The notes beneath the pieces are model-generated. The model worked only from the letters and a program-made list of their open reading frames with translations. It searched no databases and had not been told where the DNA came from. Shown in pieces: positions 23,801-33,152 of a stretch of 46,374 nucleotides of DNA. Both the position numbers and the translations under genes were made by a program. The stretch lies in NCBI GenBank assembly GCA_036897485.1, contig JAYMTF010000196.1, positions 1-46,374 of the forward strand, in the 5' to 3' direction. Source of the DNA: Pelargonium nanum (Eukaryota > Streptophyta > Magnoliopsida > Geraniales > Geraniaceae). How positions within the stretch are numbered: the first letter of the stretch is position 1; the number at the start of each line of letters is the position of its first letter.

Positions 23801-24203
23801 TCGTGGATTACGTAAAACAACCTAACATGAATTAGCCATCAAGATTCTATATGCTAAGTGGTGCTCGGTAGATGCCTACACTAAACACAACAGTAATCCA
23901 ACCAAAATCTAACCCTTAAAGCATTATCCACCATAAGCAGGGCCCATATTTGAAACCTCCCAGTCACAAATACCCCATACAGACTGTAATATTTTAATGG
24001 TTCTCCAGGATCAACAAAAAAAAAAAAAAATCATTCAACAGGCACAGCAAACAAATACAACAAAGGTATATATTTACAAGTTAAAGTTAGTTTATATGAC
24101 TAGTTAATGAAAACCCAACTCATCATATTTTCAATATGCAAAGAAAAATCATTCACAAGACAAAATTCATGAAGGAAAAAAAAATGAAAAGAAAAAGAAC
24201 CAT
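20816..24203 (-). CDS. PAM16: PAM16/TIM16, J-like subunit of the mitochondrial presequence translocase motor
   Basis: PAM16 holds PAM18 at the TIM23 channel and tempers Hsp70 ATPase activity in matrix protein import; Arabidopsis PAM16 is MUSE5, a negative regulator of immunity. Certain coding exons on the minus strand: 21326-21413 (RILASLIVTGSTIIGKAVVQAYRQ), 21039-21169 (NASKSGV, then EARQILGVAEHSSWEDILK) and 20816-20944 (KYDHLFEKNAKNGSFYLQSK, stop). The first residues form the N-terminal hydrophobic segment; the rest is the degenerate J domain, which lacks HPD as PAM16 should. The 21326 exon begins in phase 0 with Ala-Ser, so the initiator Met must lie in another exon. The best candidate is an ATG at 24201-24203 followed directly by GT, giving 116 aa and a 2.8-kb intron. 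That first exon is inferred; the ATG could lie elsewhere (another ATG-GT is near 21455). Confidence 0.9.
21696..21967. mobile_element. Stowaway MITE nested in the long-inverted-repeat element
   Basis: The ends CTCTCTCCGTCCAAAATGAA and CATTTTAGAATGGAGGGAG are Stowaway terminal repeats, flanked by TA on both sides (21694-21695 and 21968-21969). It interrupts the left arm of the larger element and is therefore younger than that arm. Confidence 0.92.
22250..22345. repeat. GC-rich GGCGC/GAGGC repeat core
   Basis: A run of short motifs (AAGGCGCATTTGAGGCGC, GAGGTGCGCAGTGAGGCACG) in otherwise AT-rich DNA. Similar GCGAGGCGC-rich modules are common in plant non-autonomous elements. It lies within the core of the long-inverted-repeat element. 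Confidence 0.4.
22595..22665. repeat. Fragment of a GGTCCTTGAAC/GGTCCCTAAAC dispersed repeat
   Basis: CCCAATTTGGTCCTTGAACT followed by CAAAATGGTCCCTAAACT belongs to the same kind of repeat as the foldback at 32375-32562. Only one arm is seen here. Confidence 0.4.
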
Positions 24204-24439
24204 CTTTAGAGAAACTAAAGTAACAGAAGAGACGGTAAACATACTTGGTCCACCACAAGAGGCGATACAGGTTTTGGATGTAGCTGAGAAATCTCAAATC
24301 TGAATCAGGTCAGGGCGTGCACAAGAGGAAAGCTGAAGAATCGCTAATCAATTGAGAGACTGTTTCTGTTCTGTTCTGTGTCATAGGGTTTTAGGAAATA
24401 GGCGGTTATGATTTGAGAGCTGAACCGCCATAGATATTT

Positions 24440-24486
24440 TGGGCCTAATGGGCCCACATTCAGACATGGCTTATTTGTGTAGCCCA
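24440..24486 (-). promoter_or_regulatory. Site II (TGGGCY) cluster in the PAM16 promoter
   Basis: TGGGCC at 24440-24445, the palindromic TGGGCCCA at 24449-24456, and AGCCCA (TGGGCT on the other strand) at 24481-24486 lie just upstream of the presumed PAM16 leader. Site II elements are TCP-factor sites enriched in plant genes for mitochondrial and ribosomal proteins, which fits PAM16. Confidence 0.6.
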
Positions 24487-24489
24487 AGA

Positions 24490-25100
24490 TGACCCCTTCC
24501 TTTTTGCTGACCCATTAATAGCGAGGTGACAATACTTCATTAAAAATCATTAATGCGGCCGCTCTAGTAAATTTTGCCAACAACTACTTGTGGCAGACAA
24601 TTCTCAATTTGTGTGTAAATGTTATCGAAATCATAGTAGATTAATTTTCTAGAATTGAAGTATTTGTTACAAGTTGATCGAAGTATTTGTTACTAGTTGA
24701 TAATACGGTGAACATAAAGTCCAACCCGTGAACGTAGACAGTTAGGCCGAATAACATGCATCCTTGTGTGCTTATCTAACTGTCATGGTTATATTCTTTT
24801 TGTTCATACTTTATCGATTGACGATCCAATGAGTAATTTTCGCATCTTGAATGTTATTAAGGTTATCAACAAAAGAGCCCAAATCCCATGACAAGTAATA
24901 TCATAGCTCATGGTTACAACATTTCTACCCTAATTACAACACATGAATTTTCTCAGTTGCCACACAGCTCAGATGAAGTTAACATATACTAGGTTTTCAA
25001 TGGAAAATAATCGAATTATTACTGAAAAACTGGCAAGTGTGATCCCAACAAAACAACCAATTGATATGGTGGAGTCCTCAACATATAGAGATTTGGGAGC
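24490..25100. other. Spacer between PAM16 and the PheRS 3' end
   Basis: No gene is seen. The segment contains an isolated GCGGCCGCTCTAG at 24556-24568 (see findings) and, toward 25100, the 3' UTR side of PheRS. The plus-strand frame at 24943-25176 crosses the PheRS 3' UTR and last exon antisense and is not supported. Confidence 0.5.
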
Positions 25101-25109
25101 AATGGATGC

Positions 25110-28100
25110 TCATCTCAGAACAACTTTCAGCTTGCTCTCAACTTGTTCTCTTACGTTCCACTACACGCAAACATGATTACAGACATGTTACCAATTATCA
25201 TTTTATTAAAAAGACCCCAAAAGTGAAATAAATATGATCGATATATGGAATACCTGAAGCTGATTAATTTCATCGTCTGTAAGCGAACGCTCCATGGACC
25301 GGTAGGCGATCCTATAGCAGTGACTGGTCATTCCTTTCTTGTTGGTGAAATTATCTATCAATTTTACCTGCCAATCAAAGTTGAAATAAGGCATGGATCG
25401 ATGGCCTAAATGGAAGCCAAAAAGATACGTTAACTAATTCAAAACCCTGCCTCAGGTAAACTTTATGCATCAGCCATGACTCCTGTTATTAACAATATGT
25501 TCCTTTCATTTGGCCCCACAAATCACACATCGTCATTCCACAGAAAGATGGAAAATTATGATTTTGCTCTAGATTGCATGGTCTGAGAAACTTCCATCTT
25601 TTCTTTTAAGGAGCAATTACGTAAAAGAAATCCACTAGATGACATAATGGTAGTAAATACCATGTTTTTGATACCCGAAAATGCCATTAACAATGGATCA
25701 TGAGTGAAACATTAAGAAAACAACTACATACAAGCACCCCCACTCAATAAACTATGAAGTACAGAACTGTTAGGTTATCTAGTGGATTAAACCAAGACAA
25801 GCATATTTTAAACAGAAACATCTAAACACATACCTCCTCAACAAGATCCCCTGCAATTCCTCTCACAACTTCGCACAAATTGTTCTCGGTGAATGATTCA
25901 TTAATCCAAAAACTCACGTCTTTGTAACAAGGGGGAAACTGCAAAAGAAATTCCATTTTGGTATATGAAAGTAAGCAAAGGGATGTCCAGCAGATCGAAG
26001 ATATGTTTGCGGAGAAATCCAAAATTTATCCTCAAAGTTGCACATTAAATAGTATATTTGAATTTTGGTATGTAAAATAGTGTGCCCATACATAGAAGAA
26101 ATTATAAATAAATACCTTTGAGAACGGCTTGAATTTCACTCCCAGTTGACCCTTGGAAAACTGAATACAAAGAGCACTAAACAAAAGTTAACTAGGTGCT
26201 AACACATGTCATTTCAGGCATAGTGGTATCTAAGGATTCAACTTTAAGATTTAATTTTAAAAGTTGAAGTGCACACGGGTGGAGGAAACATTGAAACAAC
26301 ATTGTTAAACACGCCGAATACCTGGGAGGTAAAGCGCTTATCATCTGACCAGAAAAGCCGAATATCTGGTATGTCAAACAGAACCATAGCTAGCCGCTCT
26401 AATCCAAGTCCAAAAGCCCAAGCAACATTATCTACTTTACCACTCCTCTTCAAAATTTCTTGCTCAGTCACCCCACAACCCAAAACCTCCAACCAGTCAT
26501 CCTGAAAAGTACTTCAACACCAGTGCATCAGTAATATGAGTGCAAACCAGCGACATACTAAGTTACTAAAAAGCTTTTTTAGAGTAATATCCCTTTCTAG
26601 TAGTCCAGTATCGTACACCAAAATATTTCCAAGAAAAAAGCTTAGCATGCAAACCAGTCAAATTTTGATTCAGCCAACCACATTTTGCATATCATACAAA
26701 TAAGAATAAGTAGCGTAGTCCCTATTAATACTTGGACTGATGAAATAGTCTTCTAAAGCTCAGCTTTTAAGTGGTTCAGTTCTTTTTCATGGACTTCAAC
26801 CCTTAAGTTTATACATTATTGGGTCACTGAATAGTTAGTCAAACCGTGCTAATGCTTGGATTTTCTGCAACAAGCCATGTGGATAGGCTGTGCAAGAACT
26901 CACTAAACATGAAGTCCAACTCTTTTGATAAGACTCACTTTACAGGAGGCCCATACATATACATGACACAAGAAGAGCAGACAAAAGCTAAATGAATATC
27001 TCGACAAATATCTCCTGAATTCTTATTTGTCTTAAGAATATTGATCCCACAAAAATAATGACCAATGCATAACTCAAGAATTGAGAAAAAACTATCATAA
27101 AATAATTGAAACGCTTATGAACTTTTTTATTGTTCTAATTTCTAAATGGTGTTGGATGCATATAAGACTCTCTACAAAGTCTTCACATTTGAATTTGTTT
27201 GACCAAGGCATCCTAAAAACAAAATCTGGTAGAATAGCTACCTCCATTAATGATATCATCTAATATTATAACCAACAGAATCAAGTTACTTTATTTTCTT
27301 AGTATAAATTATACTATAATTTATTGCACCCATAGCACGTAGTATAATTTATATCAATTACAACATTGGTTTAAAAAAAATGATCTCTCTTAGATAGAAC
27401 AAAACTTACATTTTATTTTCCATTCATTTTCAAGTCTTGTCGTATTTTATAAGACATGGTACAAGAACCTTCTGATTAATAACCAGGAAGGTATATGGCA
27501 TAAAATGAAATAAGGGCATAGAAAAGGATTTCCACATATGTAATTTAGGTTTAAAGGATCTCTGCAATGCTCCATAAATAATTCAGTTATTCACATCATA
27601 CCTGAAAATATATCTCAAGTTCAAATGATGGGTTCGTAAAAGGGAAATATGTATCAATCCAACGCATCTCAACAGCACCTGACAAATTCAACATGTTTTG
27701 TTTAATATAATCCCAAAACAAAAGCACACCTTACCCAGTCAACCACCGCGTAAGTTACTATAACTTTAAAAGATGTCCAAAACCTATGCTGCCAGTAAGA
27801 CTATTTCAAGGTTCTTGTTTTAGAAGAAAAGCAACAAAGAAAACAAAGAAAACAAATTAACTGTTTTTTCTAAGTTGAACTGATTTCCCCCTTGCATCCA
27901 TTCTTTAATTTTTCCCACAATTCTCTTCAAATTCAAGATCGTAAAATATACTAAATCTTTATATCATCTCGGCATGTGCATTTGCTAAAGAAAGTTTTTA
28001 AGTAGAATTTACCAAATAAGTGGCGTGCCAGACCCTCAAGACATTTCTTCAAATCCTCAGCTGCATAAGATGTTCCATCCAGGCCAGATGACTCCCAATC

Positions 28101-30234
28101 ACCTGGAGAAAAAACACGGACCCCTTCCATCTGCCCAGTAGGATATATATTCCTTAGACAAATAGAATCTTAAAATGTCAGCCAATACAGAAACAATGAC
28201 GGAAAGTAAGAGACAAACAACCTGATGGAATACAGGGTAATGAGTTGCGTCGATAGAATCTCTACGATAAACATCTCCTGTTACAAGGAACTGAGTGTGT
28301 CCCCTCCTTAACAACTCTGCCTGATGAGCACTTGTATGACATCTCAACACAGTTTGAGAGTCAACATAGTATGTGTCATTATAGCTCCGGCTAACATGAT
28401 CGGCAGGAACCAAGACATCATCAAAATTCTGCAATAATTGAATTGGCTGTTGTCACTGTCCAGAATTATATCAGTGATATTCCTACATTGAAAATTATGT
28501 ATTTATAGCACAAAACTTGGTATGTGAATACAAAGCATATATAGATATCTACTGTTCAATTAAGCACCGAAAATTGGACTGCATAGAACATTGCAGGTAT
28601 GTGACCAAAAATATTCAAACCACTAACCACTTTTTCATATGTAGTCTTAATGTCTCATTTCAAATAACAGAGAAACATTTCACCACTTCTATTTACAGTA
28701 AGAAGAAAAGCATTCATGACATTCTTAAGAGAGCAATGTTATTGAGTTTCACTAAAATGCTTGTTGACACGTCAAGTAGGACTAGTCTATTACACAGGCT
28801 TCACATTGCGTGTTCAGACCCACTTGATAACTATCCTTGTAATGTTATTTGGAGGGCTGTGTTAACATAACAAACACATACATATGAGCAAAACTGGAAA
28901 AAGAGAGCAATGCATCATAAGTTTTGAACTACTAGTGAATTAGTTTGTAGCTATACCTCTTTTACAGAAACAAGAGGGCAAAGATCATCAAACTTATCAA
29001 ACTTGTTTGAATAGTTGGCATCAAAATATTCATGTATTGCATTCTTCAGTATTCCAAGCGGGTGTTGATCCCTCTTGTGAAGTTGCATTCCAAGTTTTGA
29101 GAAAATTGTATCTGGGACATTGTTTGTAGGGTCATCCTTCACCACATCTACAAACATCATCATAAAAAAATATATGAATCGAAAAAGAAAAAGAAAAACT
29201 GAAAAAGCTGATCAATGCATTCTTATTTTTCTAATTATGGAAAAAATTAAAAGATTATTAAGACTAATAAAAAAATACCACCTTCATCATAAATTTCAAT
29301 AGAAATGCACCCACTAATCCTATAAATCTTAGCAAGTATATGTGATCACTTCACCAGAGAAAACAATGGAAATTAGAGGAGGAGAGGGCAGCATTACATC
29401 AACTTCACAATTGCAGACTTGTTCGAACCTATAAATCATAAATGCATAAGATTCGAAGGGGTATAAACTAGTAAAAAATGGAACTTATAGTTTCAACAGC
29501 ACATTGAAGAGGGGCCATTTCATATGTCAAAATAATTACAATATTTCAAAAAGACACGATCTCGCTGTTCAGAACAACACGTCTATGCATTGAAGAAATC
29601 TGACCTTTCAAGGTATTAGAAACACTCGATAACCCAATGCATCACCAATACAACTAACTAAGGCAATGAAGATGAGACCATTGACACAAAAATGTGATTC
29701 ACTTGATAACAGAAGAAGTTTAAAAGGATTAGAAATTGGACCAATCCCCTATAGTAAAATATGAATGACTTTACTTTAGCCCAAAAAATACATTACCATA
29801 CACATAAAGGACAATCCCAAAACACATCCAAAATGCCAAAACAAAGACAAGATACACAAATTCCAATTACGCATAATCAAAATAATTTTCAAAAACTGAG
29901 CACTATGCACAAATTGAAACCTTACAAGACAGACTTTGGTATGCAACAGTAAATTACTTCAATTCCAAAACACAGAGAGCAAAGATCCCAACCCAGAAGA
30001 TAAAATACAAATCAGTGAAGTGGGTAAGGCACCATTTCTGTCAATCTTGACTCCACCAAGCTCCAGCGCTGAAACCACTGGGTGCCTCCACTTCTTGGGG
30101 CGAGGCGTGTCAGTAGAAAGAGCAGACGAAGAGAATGGTAAGCGAAAGTGGAAGGAGCTAAGGACAGTCCTGTGGGAGGGAAGCGAGGTTTTGGAGAATA
30201 AAGAGACGTGGACACGAGAAATGGCCATAGCCAT
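25110..30234 (-). CDS. PheRS: Phenylalanyl-tRNA synthetase, chloroplast/mitochondrial (monomeric)
   Basis: Class II synthetase charging organellar tRNA-Phe. Ten minus-strand exons: 30033-30234, 28957-29147, 28222-28428, 28013-28130, 27602-27678, 26322-26501, 26116-26160, 25834-25938, 25254-25367, 25110-25160. All are GT-AG, phases close, giving 429 aa, the length I recall for the Arabidopsis enzyme. Residues 1 to about 45 form a Ser/Arg/Phe-rich, acid-free transit peptide starting [15 protein letters not shown]. The core holds [10 protein letters not shown], the motif 2 region [11 protein letters not shown]...HYPVFHQMEG (about residues 182-203), and motif 3 [19 protein letters not shown] in exon 6. 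The end is the ferredoxin-fold anticodon-binding domain ([11 protein letters not shown] ... [20 protein letters not shown]). The ATG at 30234 was chosen because it starts the transit peptide; the frame is open further upstream without a better start. Confidence 0.96.
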
Positions 30235-30348
30235 GGACGAAGAAGAAGAGAAGGATCCGAGAATCTTATCGATTTTCTGTGGGTTTATGGTTTTTCCAGC
30301 CACAGCCACTATCGATACTTCGATAGACAATAGACGATAGTCAACAGT

Positions 30349-30415
30349 TGGGCTCAGCTGATGGATGGGCCACAAGTTTTATGGGCCTTAAGAAATTATT
30401 TTTTATTTCAGCCCA
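30349..30415 (-). promoter_or_regulatory. Site II (TGGGCY) cluster in the PheRS promoter
   Basis: Four elements in 67 bp: TGGGCT at 30349-30354, TGGGCC at 30366-30371, TGGGCC at 30382-30387, and AGCCCA at 30410-30415. They lie 115-180 bp upstream of the start codon. The pattern parallels the PAM16 promoter and fits a nuclear gene for organellar translation. Confidence 0.6.
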
Positions 30416-30458
30416 TAATATAGAAATACCACCATTCATATATTTGACTTTTCTCTCA

Positions 30459-30520
30459 TTGCCCGAGTGGTTTAAGGCTTAGATACATACATAAGATCTC
30501 GTGTTTGAGTCACCTCAAAT
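30459..30520 (+). repeat. tRNA-derived SINE head fragment
   Basis: TTGCCCGAGTGGTTTAAGGC closely resembles the A-box arm of tRNA-Ser/Leu, and GTTTGAGTC about 35 nt later is B-box-like. There is no acceptor stem or variable arm, so it is not a tRNA gene. It is related in layout to the fragment at 14500. Confidence 0.45.
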
Positions 30521-31032
30521 GCGAAATGCAAGAATAATTCAAATTACAGTTTAAAAATAATATTGTAAGGTAATTTCTTTATACTAATTTTCAAGGTACA
30601 TATATAACTTAAGTATATGTACACGCCAACTATGTGGTTCACGTGTGTTTGTCACGTCATCTGTAATTTTGGATTCGCGTAATTAAAAAATAAAATAGAT
30701 GCAACGTCAGACCCACAACAGGCCCACGTGGACCACCTAGCTAATGTATATTGATGATGTGTACGTCAATGATGATATGATATATTGTAGCAGTCGAGGG
30801 GGGTTAAATTAAAATAAAAAATTGATAACAAGGACTAATACACGACAAAACTCTAATTAGGGACTAAAGTAAAAAAAAAAGTTTTCTAAGTAATTTCAAA
30901 TTATTCATATCGAAAAATTTATATAAATCAATAAAAGAAATTAATGAGTTAATAAACTCTTAAAGATAGTTATGTGCCCCCTCCACCTTGTGGATGACTC
31001 CTTCACTTGTTCAAATATTAACGTGACAGTTG
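30521..31032. other. Intergenic with two G-boxes, no gene seen
   Basis: CACGTG occurs at 30640-30645 and 30725-30730 in AT-rich DNA. These could belong to either the PheRS or the small-gene regulatory region; they are distant from both starts. Confidence 0.45.
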
Positions 31033-31299
31033 CACGTTACAAGAAATCTCGCGATCTGTGAAAAAAATTTATGTCACAAATCTATTAATTTTAGTCACAA
31101 AACGTAATTTGTTATGGAATTGTGACATAATGATTTTTGTTATTGTTTAGGTCGTAACAAATTGTTGTGACATAAATTTCAGTTACAAATGTGTGTGTTT
31201 ATATATAAAATATGATTTCTATTACAATTTGTGACGGAACTGTGACGAAAAATTTTCTCTTACAAATTTCCGTCAGACTTTGCAACTTTTATTGTAGTG
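31033..31299. mobile_element. CACTA-type MITE
   Basis: The right end reversed reads CACTACAATAAAAGTTGCAA, a typical CACTA terminus. The left end CACGTTACAAGAAATCTCGCG is a mutated counterpart. The inside has repeated TGTGACATAA, TTTGTGACGGAACTGTGACG and complementary GTCACAAA motifs, as in CACTA sub-terminal repeats. It is about 267 bp with no coding capacity; the 3-bp target duplication is not clear. Confidence 0.65.
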
Positions 31300-31780
31300 A
31301 GTATTCATAACAATCATGTGTTCAAAGAACACGACATTTGATAAAACTGAAATATAAATGTATTAATTAATTTAGAAGTCAACTGTTTATGTGACAGCGA
31401 GGCATTCACTAAAATCATGTGTCTTGTGAAACCAACTTTAATTCTTTTTTTTTCTCAATAACTTTAATATTATATATGCTTGGTAAAACTTATATGCATA
31501 TTACTAAACTTATAGTCATCCCATTTTCGTATTTTTGATAATCGAATTATGCATGAATCTTTCATTTTCACAACGGCAAATAAAAATCACATTTTAAAAT
31601 GAAAAGAGTATCTAATACATCATTTCCTTTTTACACAAAAGAATAATTATATGACATGCGAATATCCACTGCGTCCAAGAGAATAATTATATGATATGCG
31701 AATATCCATTGCGCATAATTAGTAAAAAATCAAAACATTATACTTATCCGATTTAATTTCATAAATCATTGATTCCTCAT

Positions 31781-31788
31781 ACACGTGT
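31781..31788 (+). promoter_or_regulatory. ABRE-like ACACGTGT upstream of the 60-aa gene
   Basis: A palindromic ACACGTGT lies about 175 bp upstream of the start codon at 31962, with a CACACGCGTC element about 50 bp further downstream. Suggestive of ABA or stress input, but unproven. Confidence 0.4.
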
Positions 31789-31887
31789 TTCATTTGATTT
31801 TAAAATTATAAAAAGTTAACTTTTTTGAACACACGCGTCTTTCGTGAGTACATGAGAACTTACCTTGTTAATGTCGGTCAAATTTAT

Positions 31888-31897
31888 CTATAAATAC
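31888..31897 (+). promoter_or_regulatory. TATA box of the 60-aa gene
   Basis: CTATAAATAC is a near-perfect plant TATA box 65-75 bp upstream of the ATG at 31962. It predicts a transcription start near 31920 and a short A-rich leader. Confidence 0.65.
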
Positions 31898-31961
31898 ACC
31901 CCCCACTTTTTGTCTTCCTCTGAATCAAAAATCAGAAAATAAAATCTTTCAAAATTTTGCA

Positions 31962-32307
31962 ATGGAGGAAGGCATAGAAAATTTGTTAGGATTAAGTTTA
32001 GCAACAATATCTTGTATAAACATCATGAAAATGGATGGCATGGGAAATAAGAAGCACAAGAGGTGGCTCACCGCATTGAAATGGTATTCTTATTTTATTT
32101 TATATTCTTATTGTATATTATATATTGTACAGCAACAATCTCTTATATATGTTGTGGAGTGACAAGTGACTCATTGTTTGGAATGGATTTTTATTATAGA
32201 TTCATCTTATGATACTTAACTTTATCTAATTAATATCATATTTCAGGTTTTCGTGGAAAACAATTTTTAGCGAGTCCTCCTCGATGTGCCATTTCCACCC
32301 TTCATGA
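31962..32307 (+). CDS. Putative small two-exon gene for an unrecognised 60-aa protein
   Basis: I do not recognise this protein. Exon 1 is 31962-32083, ending in phase 2 before GTATTC; exon 2 is 32247-32307 after TTTCAG; the join is in phase and stops at TGA. The product begins MEEGIENLLGLSLATISCIN, has a basic middle (NKKHKRWLTALKW) and ends in a Ser-rich tail with FSWKTIFSESSSMCHFHPS. There is no clear signal peptide, although residues 8-20 are hydrophobic. A strong TATA box, a short leader and an ABRE-like site stand upstream, which is what makes a gene likely. Without splicing the frame ends at 32162 (66 aa). It could be a chance ORF; expression data would decide. Confidence 0.5.
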
Positions 32308-32374
32308 GAAGTAAGATTATTATATTTCTGTAAAAATTATAATTTGATAATTGAAACGGTGTTTAGATCTAATT

Positions 32375-32562
32375 TGATCCCTAGATTTATTTTTAAAACT
32401 TAAAATAGTTCATGAACTTTCATGTTTGGATCCAATTTAGTTCATGATTTTTTTTTATATAAACTCTAAACGGCAATGACCATTTTGGGTTAAAAATATT
32501 CAAGGACCAAATTGGTTCAAACACGAAAGTTCAGCGACCAAATCGAATCTTTTACCTTATAT
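32375..32562. mobile_element. Foldback/MITE-like repeat
   Basis: GTTCATGAACTTTCATGTTTGGATCCAATTTAGTTC (about 32408-32445) is matched in reverse complement by the stretch around 32496-32545 (GGACCAAATTGGTTC, CGAAAGTTCAGCGACCAAAT). This is a widespread plant inverted-repeat type; a single arm of the same type lies at 22595. Confidence 0.55.
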
Positions 32563-32703
32563 TTTAAATCACGATTTTTAAATATTTATTATGTGTATAA
32601 TCGTTCTAGTTAATAATAGTGGACAATTTGTGAATAGGTGGTGAGTGGTGACACTGCTAGTGACAACCTTTGCAAAAAGTGCGTCCCAAGGAGTGTATGT
32701 CGC

Positions 32704-32748
32704 TAAGGTTAGGTAAGACATCGGTGCAGGGGTTGACACCTAACCTTA
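32704..32748. repeat. Perfect 11-bp inverted repeat (hairpin)
   Basis: TAAGGTTAGGT at 32704-32714 and ACCTAACCTTA at 32738-32748 are exact reverse complements with a 23-nt loop. It lies downstream of the 60-aa gene and could be in its 3' UTR. Confidence 0.5.
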
Positions 32749-33152
32749 TTTTTCTCGACACAAGATTTGTTTAGTATAGTATTACAAGTATCATTTTTTT
32801 CTTTCTTTTTTTCTGAAATTGTACCATTATGCTCTTTCTTCAGTTGTAAATTGTACTAATTAAATTAATGAATCAATCTTCTTTTATGTACGTGTATAGA
32901 GTAAAATGTATATCAGCCGATTGATATAAATGAATCGCCCTTGTACATACATGAATCCATATTCAAATGTCAAGTTGCTACAAGCACAGAACAACGTTAA
33001 TAATTATATATTACTCACTGTATCTACAATACAAACACAAAAGCATTTTCAGCATTTACAAGAAAATGAATGAAAAAATAGGTTAACACAGATCTTGCAA
33101 CCCAAAACAAGGACAGAGAATGAACAAGAGAGCTATATAAATGTCTTGATTC

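Noticed and set aside
28517..28870. 117-aa plus-strand frame
   Set aside because: Antisense to a PheRS intron, no recognisable domain, AT-driven composition.
29936..30340. 134-aa plus-strand frame
   Set aside because: Antisense shadow of PheRS exon 1 and its leader.
30459..30520. A functional tRNA-Ser or tRNA-Leu gene
   Set aside because: The A and B box likenesses are present, but no acceptor stem or anticodon arm can be folded.
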